The notes beneath the pieces are model-generated. The model did not search any database and was not told the DNA's origin. It saw only the letters and a list, made by a program, of their open reading frames with translations. A program made the position numbers and the translations under genes. From contig OX578277.1 in assembly GCA_951217055.1 (NCBI GenBank), forward strand, positions 8,180,329 to 8,244,328: a stretch of DNA of 64,000 nucleotides, read 5' to 3'. Below, one piece after another: positions 23,353-36,691 of the stretch. The DNA comes from Gerris lacustris (taxonomy: Eukaryota; Arthropoda; Insecta; Hemiptera; Gerridae). Position 1 is the first letter of the stretch. Each line of letters starts with the position of its first letter.

Positions 23353-24229
23353 CGTAGTAATAAAAATTGGTTTGTTCCCTAGAACGATCACATAGCTATA
23401 TTTGGTAAGCTCGGAAGCAATTAAGAGAAAGGAAGAAAGACAGATAATATAAGTTACCTACAGCCGGGATTCGAACCAAGTATCTTTACATTTTGAGTTG
23501 TTTGATTTTTCTTCAGTCTAAAGAAAGCATAGCCACCTAGAAATAAATCGGTTGGTATATCAGTTATTTGTAGTGGTAGAAATGAGAATTTACTGCCCAC
23601 TTAAAATATTTGGCACACTAAGGAATTTTATTTTAAAAATTATCTATCCAACATTTAAAAAAATACTTAATATTTTATTTAAATTTAACACATTTCGCCA
23701 AGATCCCCACATCGTATCAGTTTATTTATAAAGTAAATGAGAGAACGTTAAACGTTATAAAAAAGTTTAACGTCGGCCGTTATCCTCTGAGTGAATACGG
23801 TCGTTTAACCAAGATTGAATCCTTCTCTTAAGGGTTAACGTTGTTGGTTTAATGGTTTTAAACACTTTAAAGTATATTCACTTGAAGTAACGTCCCTAAA
23901 TGGAATTAGCCTGTTTTTACAACCCCCACTCTGTATTCCACATGCTTTCCCTAACAATGACCTTAACTAACATGCTAGGGAGCATTTAAAATAAACGGGT
24001 TTTCTTCCATATGGAAAATGAGGAAAAGGTTTGTAAAATGTCGTGTAAAAAAACTCATAAATATGTATATTAAAAACAAGTTTAGTCTGGTAACGGCAAA
24101 CTTATGACACGAGTGTCAATTGATTATAATTTTTAAACTAACTATAATCATTTTATTTTTAAATAATAATAATAAATCCGGTCTGAGGGACCAAAAATTA
24201 AAAACAAATATTACCATATAAAGCTATAA
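23353..24229. other. Non-coding; one tRNA-like B box on minus strand
   Basis: On the minus strand near 23464-23485 the sequence TTGGTTCGAATCCCGGCTG is a good B box, and about 60 bp upstream (about 23535) GTGGCTATGC could be an A box; this may be a decayed tRNA-derived SINE. Otherwise no gene is seen. Confidence 0.35.
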
Positions 24230-24630
24230 AGCCTGGTTTACATTGGTCGAGTAGCTAGGTCGAGTAGCACTCGGCCGAGCTACTTGCCTAATGTGAACGA
24301 TAAGGCGAGTAAACGGTCGAGGAGAGTGGATAAAAGTTGGTCGAGTAAATGGGCGAGTGCGGTGGTAGAGTAGCTCGCCCGCCGAAGGGCGAGTAGACCC
24401 CCCACCCCACGTCCGTCCTAACGTTGAATACCTTCTATATAATAATTGCGGGATTATTCGGAACTAAAAACGAAATAACCTCACTTTATTAAGGCTACTA
24501 TCTCAAGTACGTGTGAACGACTTTAGAGTCACTCTTCCAAAAAACAGCACACCATTTTACTCGACCGTCCCTTGTGCTATAAAGCAAGCTAGTGCACTTG
24601 ACCATTTTCTCGACCAATGTAGACTAGGCT
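24230..24630. mobile_element. PIF/Harbinger-like MITE, TAA TSD
   Basis: A 401-bp element with ends AGCCTGGTTTACATTGGTCG and (inverse of right) AGCCTAGTCTACATTGGTCG, flanked by TAA at 24227-24229 and 24631-24633. GGTCGAGTA motifs are repeated many times inside. Non-coding. Confidence 0.85.
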
Positions 24631-24633
24631 TAA

Positions 24634-25091
24634 GTCTGAACTCCGAACAAATTGTCAATTAATTCGTAATTATCGTAGGATCATAAAATTCAGTTAAAAT
24701 AAAATTAAATTACATTAATAACACTTTTCCATAGATTTGTAGATAGCATGTTTCCACATGCTTAAAATAATTACTTCTGTTTTAGATTGGAACACATGTT
24801 AGCTTAGACATATATGTATATTAACAATAGTGATGGAGAGGTATACATATATATTGACATTTTGAATTGTCTTAAACTCGTTTAAAATTAATTATGCTTG
24901 CAAAAACAAATTAGATAATAAATATGTTAAATCCGGATAATTAAATAATATAATAATAGTTTAATTAAAATTAATTAAAATAATAATAATTATATCCGGA
25001 TAACCCCCGTCCTGTAATGACCTAAGGTGTTGAACGGGACTAAACCCCCAAAAAATATGGTAAATAAAATCGTCTTTGTTAAGAACAAAAA
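24634..25091. other. AT-rich non-coding stretch
   Basis: AT-rich, with AATTAAAATAATAAT runs and two TATCCGGATAA-like segments (about 24930 and 24990). No gene. Confidence 0.5.
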
Positions 25092-25102
25092 ATGGGTCAT
25101 AT

Positions 25103-25519
25103 ATGTTTTTATTATTATTATTATTATTATTATTCTTTTTAATTCCAGGGGGCTTTTACACCCGAAGACGCAGGCGACTTAGGTGGGCCCATACATCAAA
25201 CCCGGGTTAGGGACCGAAATCATCACGCACTACTGTGAAGTTATGGTCGTTAACCATGACTCCCCTCCTAGTTGTATTACAACCAAGTGTCATCATCGCA
25301 TGGTTTCCAGGCCGAAACCTGGTGGCGCCACTTTTTCGAGGAGCTTCCCATTTGTTTAAACAATGCTGGGTGGATATTGAGCGGGAGGCCCTGTCCGGGA
25401 ATCGAACCCAGAGCTGTTGTCAGAAGCGGTCACCCATCAATCTTCTGACCATGCTCTAGGCTGCTTAACTTGCCTTATCGCAAGGTGAGCGCTCTAGTCT
25501 CCAAGCCATACAGGCCCCT
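25103..25519 (-). mobile_element. 5S rRNA/tRNA composite SINE
   Basis: A 417-bp insertion flanked by ATGGGTCATAT at 25092-25102 and 25520-25530. Read on the minus strand, the head contains CAAGTTAAGCAGC (5S rRNA box A region) and GATGGGTGACCGC (5S intermediate element/box C region) in the correct order and about the correct spacing. It is followed by GGGTTCGATTCCCGG, a tRNA B box. The body continues for about 270 bp and the 3' end is (AAT)n. SINEs with 5S-derived heads (SINE3 type) are known; combining a 5S-like promoter with a tRNA B box is less usual. It would be transcribed by Pol III and mobilised by a LINE. The plus-strand frame across it is not a gene. Confidence 0.82.
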
Positions 25520-25530
25520 ATGGGTCATAT

Positions 25531-27029
<1,499 letters not shown>

Positions 27030-27800
27030 ACTTAACTGAGGAGGGCGCTATACCAATAGAAAAAGAGTATAGAAATAAAATGGAATATGATTATATCGAA
27101 ATTGAAATGCTAATGGACACGTTCAAGTCAAAGCTTAACATGCAAAAATAGGAACGGTGACATCTAATGTTAATTTTACACCATACCAACAAGAAGAATC
27201 ATTTGCGAATTTATTTATAAAGTTTGAGATATATGCTGCACTAAGGGGAAAATATTATGTTCTAACTAAAGTTTATTTACTAATCAATGCATTAACACCG
27301 CAAGTACATGACAAATTGAATTATTTATGTGCTCCTGAAGAACCGAGTAAGAATTATGATGATTTAGTTAAAATAATGAAATATTACTATGTTCCGCAGC
27401 CCAGTGTATGAGCCATATACAATATAATATCTAGGGTTCAAAAAGATCATGAGCCGACAACGCAATACGTAAGAGAACATAAGATAGGAGTAGCTGAGTG
27501 TGAGTGCGGCAAGTTAAGTGCAGATTTATTTTTACGATTACAATTCTGTAGTCAAAAGTAAAATATTTCAAAAATTGTCAATTTTTTTTTATTCACTTTT
27601 TTAAATCAGCGAATAATTATCTACAGAATGGTATAAAGGAGGTAATTCTAGCCTGTTTTGTTAATGACATTGCGAGCTTAATACATAAGTGTTATGTTTG
27701 TAAGAAGTACGTAGAGCCAAGTATAAAGGGTTTAAGTAAATTTAACGTCTTTGTACATTCTCTGATGAGATATCTGATTTTAGTATGAAGAGCATAAGTC
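27030..27800 (+). pseudogene. Ty3/gypsy-like gag remnant
   Basis: A frame at 27157-27411 carries the gag capsid-like pattern: an FxxFE-type segment (FIKFEIYAALRG), LLINALTPQVHDKLNYL, then P...NYDDLVKIMKYYYVPQPS. After a stop at 27411 a further frame continues with RVQKDHEPTTQYVREH and a C-rich stretch at 27500-27550, as expected for the second half of the domain. Around 27690 KCYVCKKYVEPS may be a further remnant. Full gag is several hundred residues. No protease, reverse transcriptase or LTR pair is visible, so this is a short, decayed piece of an LTR retrotransposon. Confidence 0.6.
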
Positions 27801-27986
27801 AACTTACACGTATGTATGTCATTCAACACCTTCATGGTATTGTAATATTATCAAACTAGTGTGGTTGGTTAGTGTAAAATATACTTAATATAGAATTGAA
27901 GTTATTCTAGCTTCTTAATGCTGATGATACGCTATTAATTAACAATATACAAATTATTATAAACCATCTTACATTTTACGAATTAT

Positions 27987-28258
27987 GGTCCAAAGGGGTT
28001 AAGTCAGTCAACAATGTGGTCCAAAGGGGTTATAAGTCAGTCAACAATGTGGTCCAAAGGGGTTAAGTCAGTCAACAATGTGGTCCAAAGGAGTTAAGTC
28101 AGTCAGCAATGTGGTCCAAAGGGGTTAAGTCAGTCAGCAATGTGGTCCAAAGGAGTTAAGTCAGTCAGCAATGTGGTCCAAAGGAGTTAAGTCAGTCAAC
28201 AATGTGGTCCAAAGGGGTTAAGTCAGTCAACAATGTGGTCCAAAGGGGTTAAGTCAGG
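27987..28258. repeat. 31-bp tandem repeat, 9 copies
   Basis: Nine copies of a 31-bp unit containing GTGGTCCAAAGGGGTTAAGT. Variants are GAGTT for GGGTT and GTCAGCAA for GTCAACAA; one unit has a 3-bp TAT insertion. Low divergence suggests recent expansion. Confidence 0.95.
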
Positions 28259-29158
28259 GTTTTTTTTCCAAACTTTTAATAATTCGTAGCTGTGTGTTGA
28301 AGGAATAATGATCTAGGCTTGTGGATCCTATACACAGTATACTTTGAACAGGATGAGGATTGCATTATTATAATCTGTAAGTATTCACAATTTTTTTAGA
28401 ATTGTTCAAAGTTTGTTTTTGCTCTCCTGGAAAGATGAATTTTTGGACTTAAAGCCTTTTTGGTTTTGACTACAGAATTTGTAGGAGAGAAGAGATTCGG
28501 AGATAAGGGTTAAGTTACTATAGGAGAAGAATTTGTTAACATTTCAGAAGCTGTGGATATATCAACTTCAAGAGACCTATCCAAATCGGAGAATCTGGAT
28601 TTTACAGAACATTGTCAATGAGACACAAAAGAGAACAACTAAATTTTAAATCACTTACGGTGCGATGTTTATACGTCGTATTGCCGAAATCCTCCAAAAT
28701 CACAGGGCACTGGTTCCACAGATATATGTATTTCCTAGGCCGTAGCCACTATATATCGGAACCTGAGCGTGGGTAGCCACTATATATCGGAACCTGAGCG
28801 TGGGTATCCACTCACTAGCGTGCTCTAGAACGTCCACCCGTTCTCCCACTTTGTCGTTCACGATGTAAACATACCCAAACTCTAAATAATAACAATACCC
28901 TAATGTACGGCACTGTATACAATTAAGTAAATAAATAGATTAAATGGCACTCGGAAATACCTATATTATCTTCACGATAATTTACAATAGTAGGTACATT
29001 ACGCGTCTAGTGCGGCAAAATGTAGCTTTTGCACGAGTTGCGTACCGTAGTTTATCTACTTTATCCGTACTTTGTTGGATTTTAATAACAAATACAGAAA
29101 ATCATTAAATATTAATTGTTTATCACTAAAAACTTGATAAAAACAGTTAGCAAATTAA
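28259..29158. other. Non-coding stretch
   Basis: No gene recognised. A 31-bp direct duplication (GTAGCCACTATATATCGGAA...) occupies 28742-28803. Confidence 0.5.
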
Positions 29159-30648
29159 TTTTATCTACTCGCGGCAGCAAAATTAAACATTACTTAACTG
29201 TTTTTAGGCTAGAAAGTACTATTTCCCTGATTTGTCATTAAAATATTAAAAACAGGCAGGAAAGTAGTTAAAACAGTCAGGAAAATACTTTCTCTGCCTA
29301 GGCAGAGAAAGTAACAGTGTTTACCACTGCGTGTCATAACCTCTTATTTTGGCCAAAACAGTTTATACTATTATCTCTATCTTATAACATTATATATTAT
29401 AGTTAAATAAGTACTATTTAATAATAAATAAACGTTTTAATAATAAAATAATTTGTTTATATTTGTTAATTCTGTTAAATAAGTTCAATGATTAGTAGAT
29501 CTTAAATTAAAAAAAATAGTAGAGTCACTGACTATACTGTAGCGTCATGTAAACATTGAACATCCATATTATTTTTATTATTGAAGTCTTTCTAGATTAG
29601 ACAAGCTACTATTCTTGATGTATCCTAGTTACTTCTTTTCTTTTAAGCAATAGAAGATATCTTTAACACTTTTATTAGTTTTTTAGTAAAAATATAAATA
29701 AATATTTTATATTGCGTGCATTATTCATTCAGAAGTTATGTGTGTTATATATAAACGTGTGTTTTGTATTTTGTTGTTATAGATTGCAATGAATAAACAG
29801 GCAATGAATAAACGAGGCAGAAATGTTTCCTTTGCTGCCTTGTTGCATACAATATTTTATCTACTTGCGGCAGAAAAACGAAGCTGCTAAAATGTTATCT
29901 TTATTAATATAACATTAGTTAATAGCTATGTGTCACATTAATAAAGACAATAACATATGTATTAACTAAAATTAATGTTCAAATAAAAAACGGGAATAAT
30001 AACAATTAGTGAAAAGCATCTATAACAACAAAATACAAAACACACGTTTATAACACACATAACTTCTGAATGAATAATGCACCCAATATAAAATATTTAT
30101 TTATATTTTTACTAAAAAAATAATAAAAGTGTTAAAGATATCTTCTGTTGCTTAAAAGAAAAGAAGTAACTAGGATACATCAAGTAAAGTAGCTAGTCTA
30201 ATCTAGAATGACTTCAATAATAAAAATAATATGAATGTTCAATGTTTACATGGAAGCTGCAGTATAGCCAGTGACTCTACTATTTTTTTAATTAAAGATC
30301 TACTAATCATTGAACTTATTTAACAGAATTAACAAATATAAACATATTATTAAAACGTTTATTTATTAATTCTTATTCAACTATAATATATAATGTTATA
30401 AGATAGAGATAATAGTATAAACTGTTCTTGCCAAAATAAGAGGTTATGACACGCAGAGGCAAACACTGTTACTTTCTCTGCCTAGGCAGGGAAATATTTC
30501 CCTGCCTAGGCAGAGAAAGTATTTTCCTGACTGTTTTAACTACTTTCCTGCCTGTTTTTAATATTTTAATGATAAATCAGGGAAATAGTACTTTCCAGCC
30601 TAAAAACAGTTAAGTAATGTTTAATTTTGCTGCCGCGAGTAGATAAAT
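29159..30648. mobile_element. Foldback element with arms of about 630 bp
   Basis: Left arm 29159-29786 and right arm 30017-30648 are inverted copies with about 90% identity by eye, separated by 230 bp. Outer ends are TTTATCTACTCGCGGCAGC and its inverse. A 28-bp perfect palindrome centred on CTGCCTAGGCAG lies at 29286-29313 in the left arm and is partly doubled in the right arm (about 30470-30520). The spacer repeats TTTTATCTACTTGCGGCAG, a shorter copy of the arm end. No coding frame. Long inverted arms suggest a foldback-type DNA transposon; no target duplication was found. Confidence 0.85.
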
Positions 30649-32154
30649 ATATTTCCGAGGTAGCAAACAAAAACAGGTAAAATTGTAAAAGCATAAGGTT
30701 ATTATTCGTAAAAGTGTAAATCCATCAAAATCAACAATTAAATACCCTCCACAATATTTTCTCTCTACATTATGTAAGAAAGTAAAAAAAACAAAAACAA
30801 TATTAACTTTTTTTTAAAACTATCAGGAAGCTAACAAGTAAGAATCGAGCTATTGTTTATAACAAAATTTTTGCTCCATTTAGGGTACCCTCTCCAAATT
30901 TTAATCATTACATTTAAAATTAATCACCCTGTATAATATAATACTTATATACATATAAAAGAAACCTATTATTAGCTGTAATTAATACTAAACGGTGTAT
31001 TTATAATAAATATGTTCTTCAACTAATAATATATTAGTATTATGATATGATATAACATTATTCATTCATCAAATATAAAAATAGATTATTCATAAAAAAA
31101 AAGAAGAAAAATCGTCTTAAGCCCAGACTTGGATTTTTCATAGTAGGGAGCGGTCGGAGATTGTTATCATAAAGATGTTGTCATGCTTTTATCTTATCTA
31201 TATAATCAATTTGAAAGATAACAATCAATCTCAATTTCTAATCAATCATAAAAAGAAGGGGATTTAGCCATAAAAATTACTTTATCTTTAATCAATTTAG
31301 AATTTATTCGTGTAGATCAATTGATAAAGTAATATTTAGATATTAATCATAATTTATTTTAAAATTGAGATTCTTATTGAGTAAAATTAATCAAATGTTG
31401 ATATCAATCAAGATATTGTAGGAAAAAAATAACCATTTCAAACTATTGCCTCTACTAAGTGGAACCGTGTTCAATTCCAGGAAACAACGTGTATTTTTAT
31501 CATGTATTTCTCTTTAATAAAATCATTAATGATTTGAATCTCTTTGAATAGATTGTTATTAGTTTCAACTTTGTTAATTTAAAGATACGTCAACACACAT
31601 TGAGTACTATTCTTTCTACTAAAAGGATTCGTGTTCAATTCCAGGTAACCATTTGTATTCTTATCTGCCTTTTCTTTTATTCTCTGAACTTCTCATAAAA
31701 TATTAGATTTTAGCGTTTTTCTGACAATAAACTAAAAACATTTTGACTCTTTAAGTTTCGTTTTCTTTATCACAATAAACATAAACAATCTTTCTTTTTT
31801 TTTTGTTTGCCTTCGTCTTAATGTAAATATTTTTTTATCCCTTCTCTGAGAATTGAACACGGATGATTTAAATGTTAAATAATCCGTTATATTTGTGTTA
31901 CGTTTAGAAGATTAAAACACGCTCATAATCCCACTCTATCATTGTGTTTAAGTAGGGCTTAGTTACAGTCTTAATTTGAAATAATCATATAATGATATAA
32001 TACAGCATTATATTTCCTTTTATTTCGAATGATTCTTCAATTCTTCATCATTTTTGACATTGAAGAAACAAAAGTGTACAATATACTACATAGGGTGTCC
32101 CTCAAAATAATACTCAAGAGGAATTTTATTAGGTTATAGCAGGTTATATCAAGA
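30649..32154. other. AT-rich non-coding stretch
   Basis: No gene. Two GTTCAATTCCAGG segments (about 31470 and 31630), each preceded by CTACTAA, look like a diverged direct repeat and resemble B boxes, but lack A boxes. Confidence 0.45.
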
Positions 32155-32845
32155 AATAGTTATTTATGCACCTAGGGAGTAAAGTAAGCCATTATTCCCT
32201 GAGCGAAAAAGTTGGTTCTTGAGGCGAAGCCGAAGGAACCATGTTCCCTAAATCCCGAGGCGAAGCCGAGTGAATTAGAATTTTTAATTCCCGAGGCGCA
32301 GCCGAGGGAATAACTCTAATTAGCTCCCGAGGCGCAGCCGAGGGAGATAATTATCGCGCGGGGAATAATGGCACTTTACTCTCGAGGTACATACAATATT
32401 TTATCTCCAGTAGAAAAAAGATTCACATTTTCGTCCATTGCACAGTTTTTATTTAATATTTTAATAAATAACAATAATTATTAGCACTTTTAATAGCAGT
32501 TATAAGAGATTCAATGTGAAAAGCAAATAAGAATTGGAATTAAACTCAAATAGAAGGTTATTTAGATGCAGGTTATAATGTTGTAAACAAAGATAAACAT
32601 GGTCAAAAAAGCGCAGTGCCGCCAACCTGATTTCGACAACTTCATTACATTAGCCATAGATGTTCTACTATTTATAAAATAATTAAGTTGCAATCTTTAC
32701 TTTTTTGCCCTACTTTACTTTTTCGCCCTACTTTTACTTTTTCTCCCTACTTTTTGAGTTAGGGATGAAAAGACCTGTTTTAGACCCTCTAAACTAATTC
32801 AAAATCATAACCTTTTTTCCCTACTGGAGATAAAGCTTGTTTTTT
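32155..32845. mobile_element. GAGGCG-motif element, copy 1
   Basis: Starts TAGTTATTTATGCACCTAGG and ends CTACTGGAGATAAA; a second copy with the same limits is at 34451-35094. The first 230 bp form an imperfect inverted repeat (GGGAGTAAAGTAAGCCATTA with GAATAATGGCACTTTACTC). The loop carries four copies of CGAGGCGAAGCCGAGGGA-like sequence, alternating with TAATT-type spacers. The inner TTTTATCTCCAGTA (about 32404) is the inverse of the right end. No coding frame; class unknown. Confidence 0.7.
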
Positions 32846-32871
32846 TTTATAAAAATGATACTATTTTGTTG

Positions 32872-34060
32872 TTTTTTATACTTTCTCATATAAAGAGAAA
32901 GTATTGTGATGGCGCGAAAAATCGATTTAGAGATTTTGATGGATTTACACGTTTTGAGGCACCCTGAGTCCAAAAAAGTGGTTTTTAAAAAAATGTCTGT
33001 CTGTCGTCTGTGCAGATGCGTGGAACCTAAACTACTGGTCCGATTTGACGAAATATGGCATAAATGTTCAGAAAAATCATCAAAGGCAAAATCGACAAAT
33101 AAATTGTAGCTCCAAATTTGGGGGCACTACCCCCAAAAAACTCTTTAAAAAAACGGGGAAAAAAATTATTTCTCGAAATCGATTCCGAAGATTTTGATAA
33201 ATAAATTCTAAAATGTACTCCATTTAAATACGAAACAAACAATATATAAGCCGTTCTCCCGGGAAAAAATGAGTTCCTGTTTTAATAGCTTAAAACGTGG
33301 ACGGAGAGAGCTCGGGTTCGATTCCCCACCCAGGAGAAGATATTGTTATGATACATAATAATAATAATAATAATAATACTTTATTCCACCATATACATAT
33401 TACAATTTTCCATAATTACAGAAAAGAAAACATATTATATAAAATATAAAGTAACCTAAATTTACATAAATGGTGCACACCCGCATAAGAAACTTGTGTG
33501 CGGGAGTGGTCGTTGAGCCATCTCAAAAGCGTTTATTTATTTATTTACTTTATTTATTTATTTATTTTTTATGGCCAAATAATAATCAAACTAATAATAA
33601 TAATTAAATCATAAGATATATCTTCTGAATAATTAATACAATCTTCATTATACATTATAAATGAGCATTAAAACAATTAATATACTTCCAAAATACTAAT
33701 ATCAGTATGCGTGCATATCTATATTTAATTACTAAGCAAAATGTGTTTCATAAGCTTAACTTCAAATATGTAAAAACTTGAATTAAGCTTAATTTCTAGT
33801 GGCAAATCATTATAAATTACGGGCGCAGAAAAGTACGAATGTCTATAGGCAGCTGCAGATTTGCAAAATGGCTCTATAAGAGGACACCATTCTGACCTTC
33901 TGGTTCTATAGACACTCTCTACTCGTGGGTACATGATGATATGTTCAATAATAATTAAATTTACTTACGAAAACTACTAAATGTAAAACACTGGGCTATA
34001 AGTAATTATGAACTCGTATATGAGAAAGTTTGTCTGAGTTGTTTCGGATCGATTTTTTGG
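32872..34060 (+). mobile_element. HINE-A family element, copy B, interrupted by LINE
   Basis: 5' part 32872-33350 (ACTTTCTCATATAAAGAGAAAGT, GTATTGTGATGGCGCGAAAA, GGGTTCGATTCCCC). 3' part 33946-34060 (ACTCGTATATGAGAAAGT, TTGTCTGAGTTGTTTCGGAT). The 600 bp between is a LINE 3' end. Confidence 0.75.
33353..33945 (-). pseudogene. LINE 3' fragment: end of reverse transcriptase ORF
   Basis: On the minus strand a 69-codon frame (33934 down to 33725) ends a reverse-transcriptase ORF: SAPVIYNDLPLEIK followed by FEVKLMKHIL matches the conserved tail of CR1/L2/Jockey-like LINEs, where the pattern is aPxlyNxLPxxIk...FkxxLk. A 3' UTR of about 370 bp follows, ending in (TTA)n next to AATAAAG. The copy is strongly 5' truncated and sits inside HINE-A copy B. 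No function remains. Confidence 0.8.
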
Positions 34061-34239
34061 ATAAGATGTAAATTGCCGTTATAGGTAGTTTATTTTACTT
34101 ATTACTAAAAATCAAGAAAATTACATTTTTAGTAGGTTATTAACTTTCAAGAATTATCGGAACGAAGTTCCTTAGCCACGTTACAGCGAATGGAGCGAAT
34201 TCGGAAAAACCGACTGTCACAAAACCATCAATCACGGAC

Positions 34240-35495
34240 CCAACCGGTGACGATAACTTGAGTAAATGTGAACTGATTCAGTTGAAATTTGGCACATGTT
34301 CATTTTACTGATGCCCAGGCAGAGTTCGTTGGACAACGTTATCCGCTCAAGCGTTCACTCACAACGCTCGCGTAAACGTAAACTTCATATTATGTAAACT
34401 TGGAATTTTAGGACGGGAAAAAAGTCTAACTTCATCTATGCAATGAGACAATAGTTATTTATGCACCTAGGGAGTAAAGTAAGCCATTATTCCCTGAGCG
34501 AAAAAGTTGGTTCTTGAGGCGAAGCCGAAGGAACCATGGTCCCCTAAATCCCGAGGCGAAGCCGAAGAAATAACTCTAATTAGCTCCCGAGGCGCAGCCG
34601 AGGGAGATAATTATCGCGAGGGGAATAATGGCACTTTACTCACGAGGTACATACAATATTTTATCTCCAGTAAAAAAAAAAAAATCACATTTTCGTCCTT
34701 TGCAAAGTTTTTATTTAATATTTTAATAAATAACAATAATTATTAGCACTTTTAATAGCAGATATAAGAGATTCAATATTAAAAACAAATAAGAATTGGA
34801 ATTAAACTCAAATAGAAGGTTATTTAGATGCAGGTTATAATGTTGTAAACAAAGATAAACATGGTCAAAAAGCGCAGTGCCGCCAACCTGATTTCGACAA
34901 CTTCATTACATTAGCCATAAATTTATACTATTTATAAAATAATTAAGTTGCCATCTTTACTTTTTTGCCCTACTTTACTTTTTCGCCCTACTTTTACTTT
35001 TTCTCCCTACTTTTTGAGTTAGGGATGAAAAGACCTGTTTTAGTCCCTCTAAACTAATTCAAAATCATAACTTTTTTTACCTACTGGAGATAAACATCTT
35101 TTTTCAATATTTTGTTTTTAAAACCAATGAAGTTTTAAAGATCGCTAAATTTATTAAAGTGGACATAAACGTTTAAAATAGAGAAAACTAAGTTTTAACC
35201 GATATCTTACGTTCTAACGTAACGATTTTAATAAAACCATTTTATACACAAAGTAAAGTAAAGTAAAATTGAAAACAGGTAAGTCAAATTTCAACCTGAT
35301 AAAAGCAGAAGTTTTTGTGTAATGAAGTGATATATTTTGTATTATTTTAAATTGAGCAGGGCCGGGCAGATAGGGAACAGTCCTGTTCCCTCACTCTACT
35401 AGAACCATCCTTTTTAACCATCAACTCACCATGATTAACAATATTCTTAACATTCAATACACATATTTATTGCAAGACTTCAAGACTTCAATGAT
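34240..35495 (+). mobile_element. HINE-C copy, interrupted and lacking its 5' end
   Basis: Matches 62500-63150: CGATAACTTGAGTAAA, AACGCTCGCGTAAACG at 34362-34377, then after the insertion AGATCGCTAAA...GATATCTTACGTTCTAACGT, ending near ACTTCAATGAT. The GAGGCG-motif element occupies 34451-35094. Confidence 0.7.
34451..35094. mobile_element. GAGGCG-motif element, copy 2
   Basis: Same ends as the copy at 32155. It lacks one of the four motif units (the GTGAATTAGAATT part) but is otherwise very similar. Because it is inserted in a HINE-C copy whose undisturbed sequence is known from 62700, its limits are well defined. Confidence 0.8.
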
Positions 35496-35831
35496 AAAAA
35501 AAAGTTTTCTTTTAATTTTGCATTAACTTCGCTAAGTACAAGTAGTTTGTTACTCTTCATTTTGTCTCTTTTCTAACACCACTATATAATATAAGTAGTT
35601 AGCATCGTATACTTAGCAGTGTGATTTTATAATTTATATTTAATGAAAAGCCTAAGGCCTAAAGAACTTACGGCAAACAGTGGAAAGCATATGATTCAGA
35701 TAGATGTATTTCTGATTTTTAATGAATTTATTATTGTGTCTTATGGTTAAAATATTAATTATTTGCCTTGAACCTTCGCACAATTTGACGCATGTGTTTG
35801 TTTACAAAACCTTTTTAATAATATAGATAAA
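35496..35831. other. Non-coding spacer
   Basis: No gene or element recognised. Confidence 0.5.
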
Positions 35832-36258
35832 CTAGTCTTCACCCCGCGCTCCGCGCAGGGCTCGTGCTAGGAATTAGTGGCTATGTTTCCTATTGTCAAG
35901 TAGGCCAAGCAATAAAATGCCTAAATAGTTTTGTTTTCAAAGCCATCTAGAAATAAAATCAGGACTATATTATACATCATCCATTCCATTACTAAGAATA
36001 CAATACTCTCCAAGTCTATCTTCTATAGAAGTCTCTATATATTTAAAATAATATAATAGCCAATAGGAACTAAGTAATACATTAATAAATAACAATGCTA
36101 AAATAAAATGCTAAATTTTAGGCAAAACCAATTAGACTGGGAAGTGATTGAACAATCATCTGCCAAGATCGGGCATTAATTAAATTACCACACTCTTCTC
36201 TCGATACGGCAGTTGCACCAGTAAATATTTAATAACTCTAGTTCTAGAAATAAATGAT

Positions 36259-36691
36259 TCAATTTTTAAGTTTTTGGTAGTTTCATACTACGGAAATAGG
36301 TTTCCCGTAGTTAATAATAATTATATTTTGATTTAAATTAAAATTTATACTTTCCGTAGTATGAAACTATCAAAAACTTAAAAATTGAATTTCGAATTGA
36401 TTGTACAAGGTACAGGTACTAATTGAGTACTTTATAATTATAAGCGTTAATTCTCGGTTTAGTTCTAATGTCATAAATATTGACTGTCTAAATGTGTATG
36501 AATATTGAAAGCTTGGATTCGGGACTAGTTATCGATTACGGCAGTGAAAAATCATTCTCCTGTGTAGCTTAATTGGTAAGAGCATCTGTACTGGAAATAC
36601 AGGAGACCCGTGGTTCAAATCCCGGCGCTGAAGTGTATTTTTCACTGTCTGTTTCCCGTAGTTAATAATAATTATAATTTTATTTAAATTA
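36259..36691 (+). mobile_element. tRNA-derived SINE-like insertion
   Basis: Flanked by a 13-bp duplication AGAAATAAATGAT (36246-36258 and 36692-36704). It contains a tRNA-like unit at about 36563-36635: A box TAGCTTAATTGGTAAGAGC, an anticodon-arm-like CTGTA-CTGGAAA-TACAG (anticodon position GGA), and B box GGTTCAAATCC. A body segment TTTCCCGTAGTTAATAATAA follows. An inverted repeat (about 36262-36293 with 36351-36391, TAGTTTCATACTACGGAAA) lies upstream of the tRNA part. The acceptor stem does not pair, so this is not a functional tRNA. Related copies flank the (AT)n run at 52.1-52.3 kb. Confidence 0.65.

Noticed and set aside
36563..36635. Functional tRNA-Ser (GGA)
   Set aside because: A and B boxes are good, but the acceptor stem does not pair, there is no long variable arm expected of tRNA-Ser, and the sequence sits in a SINE-like insert with related copies.
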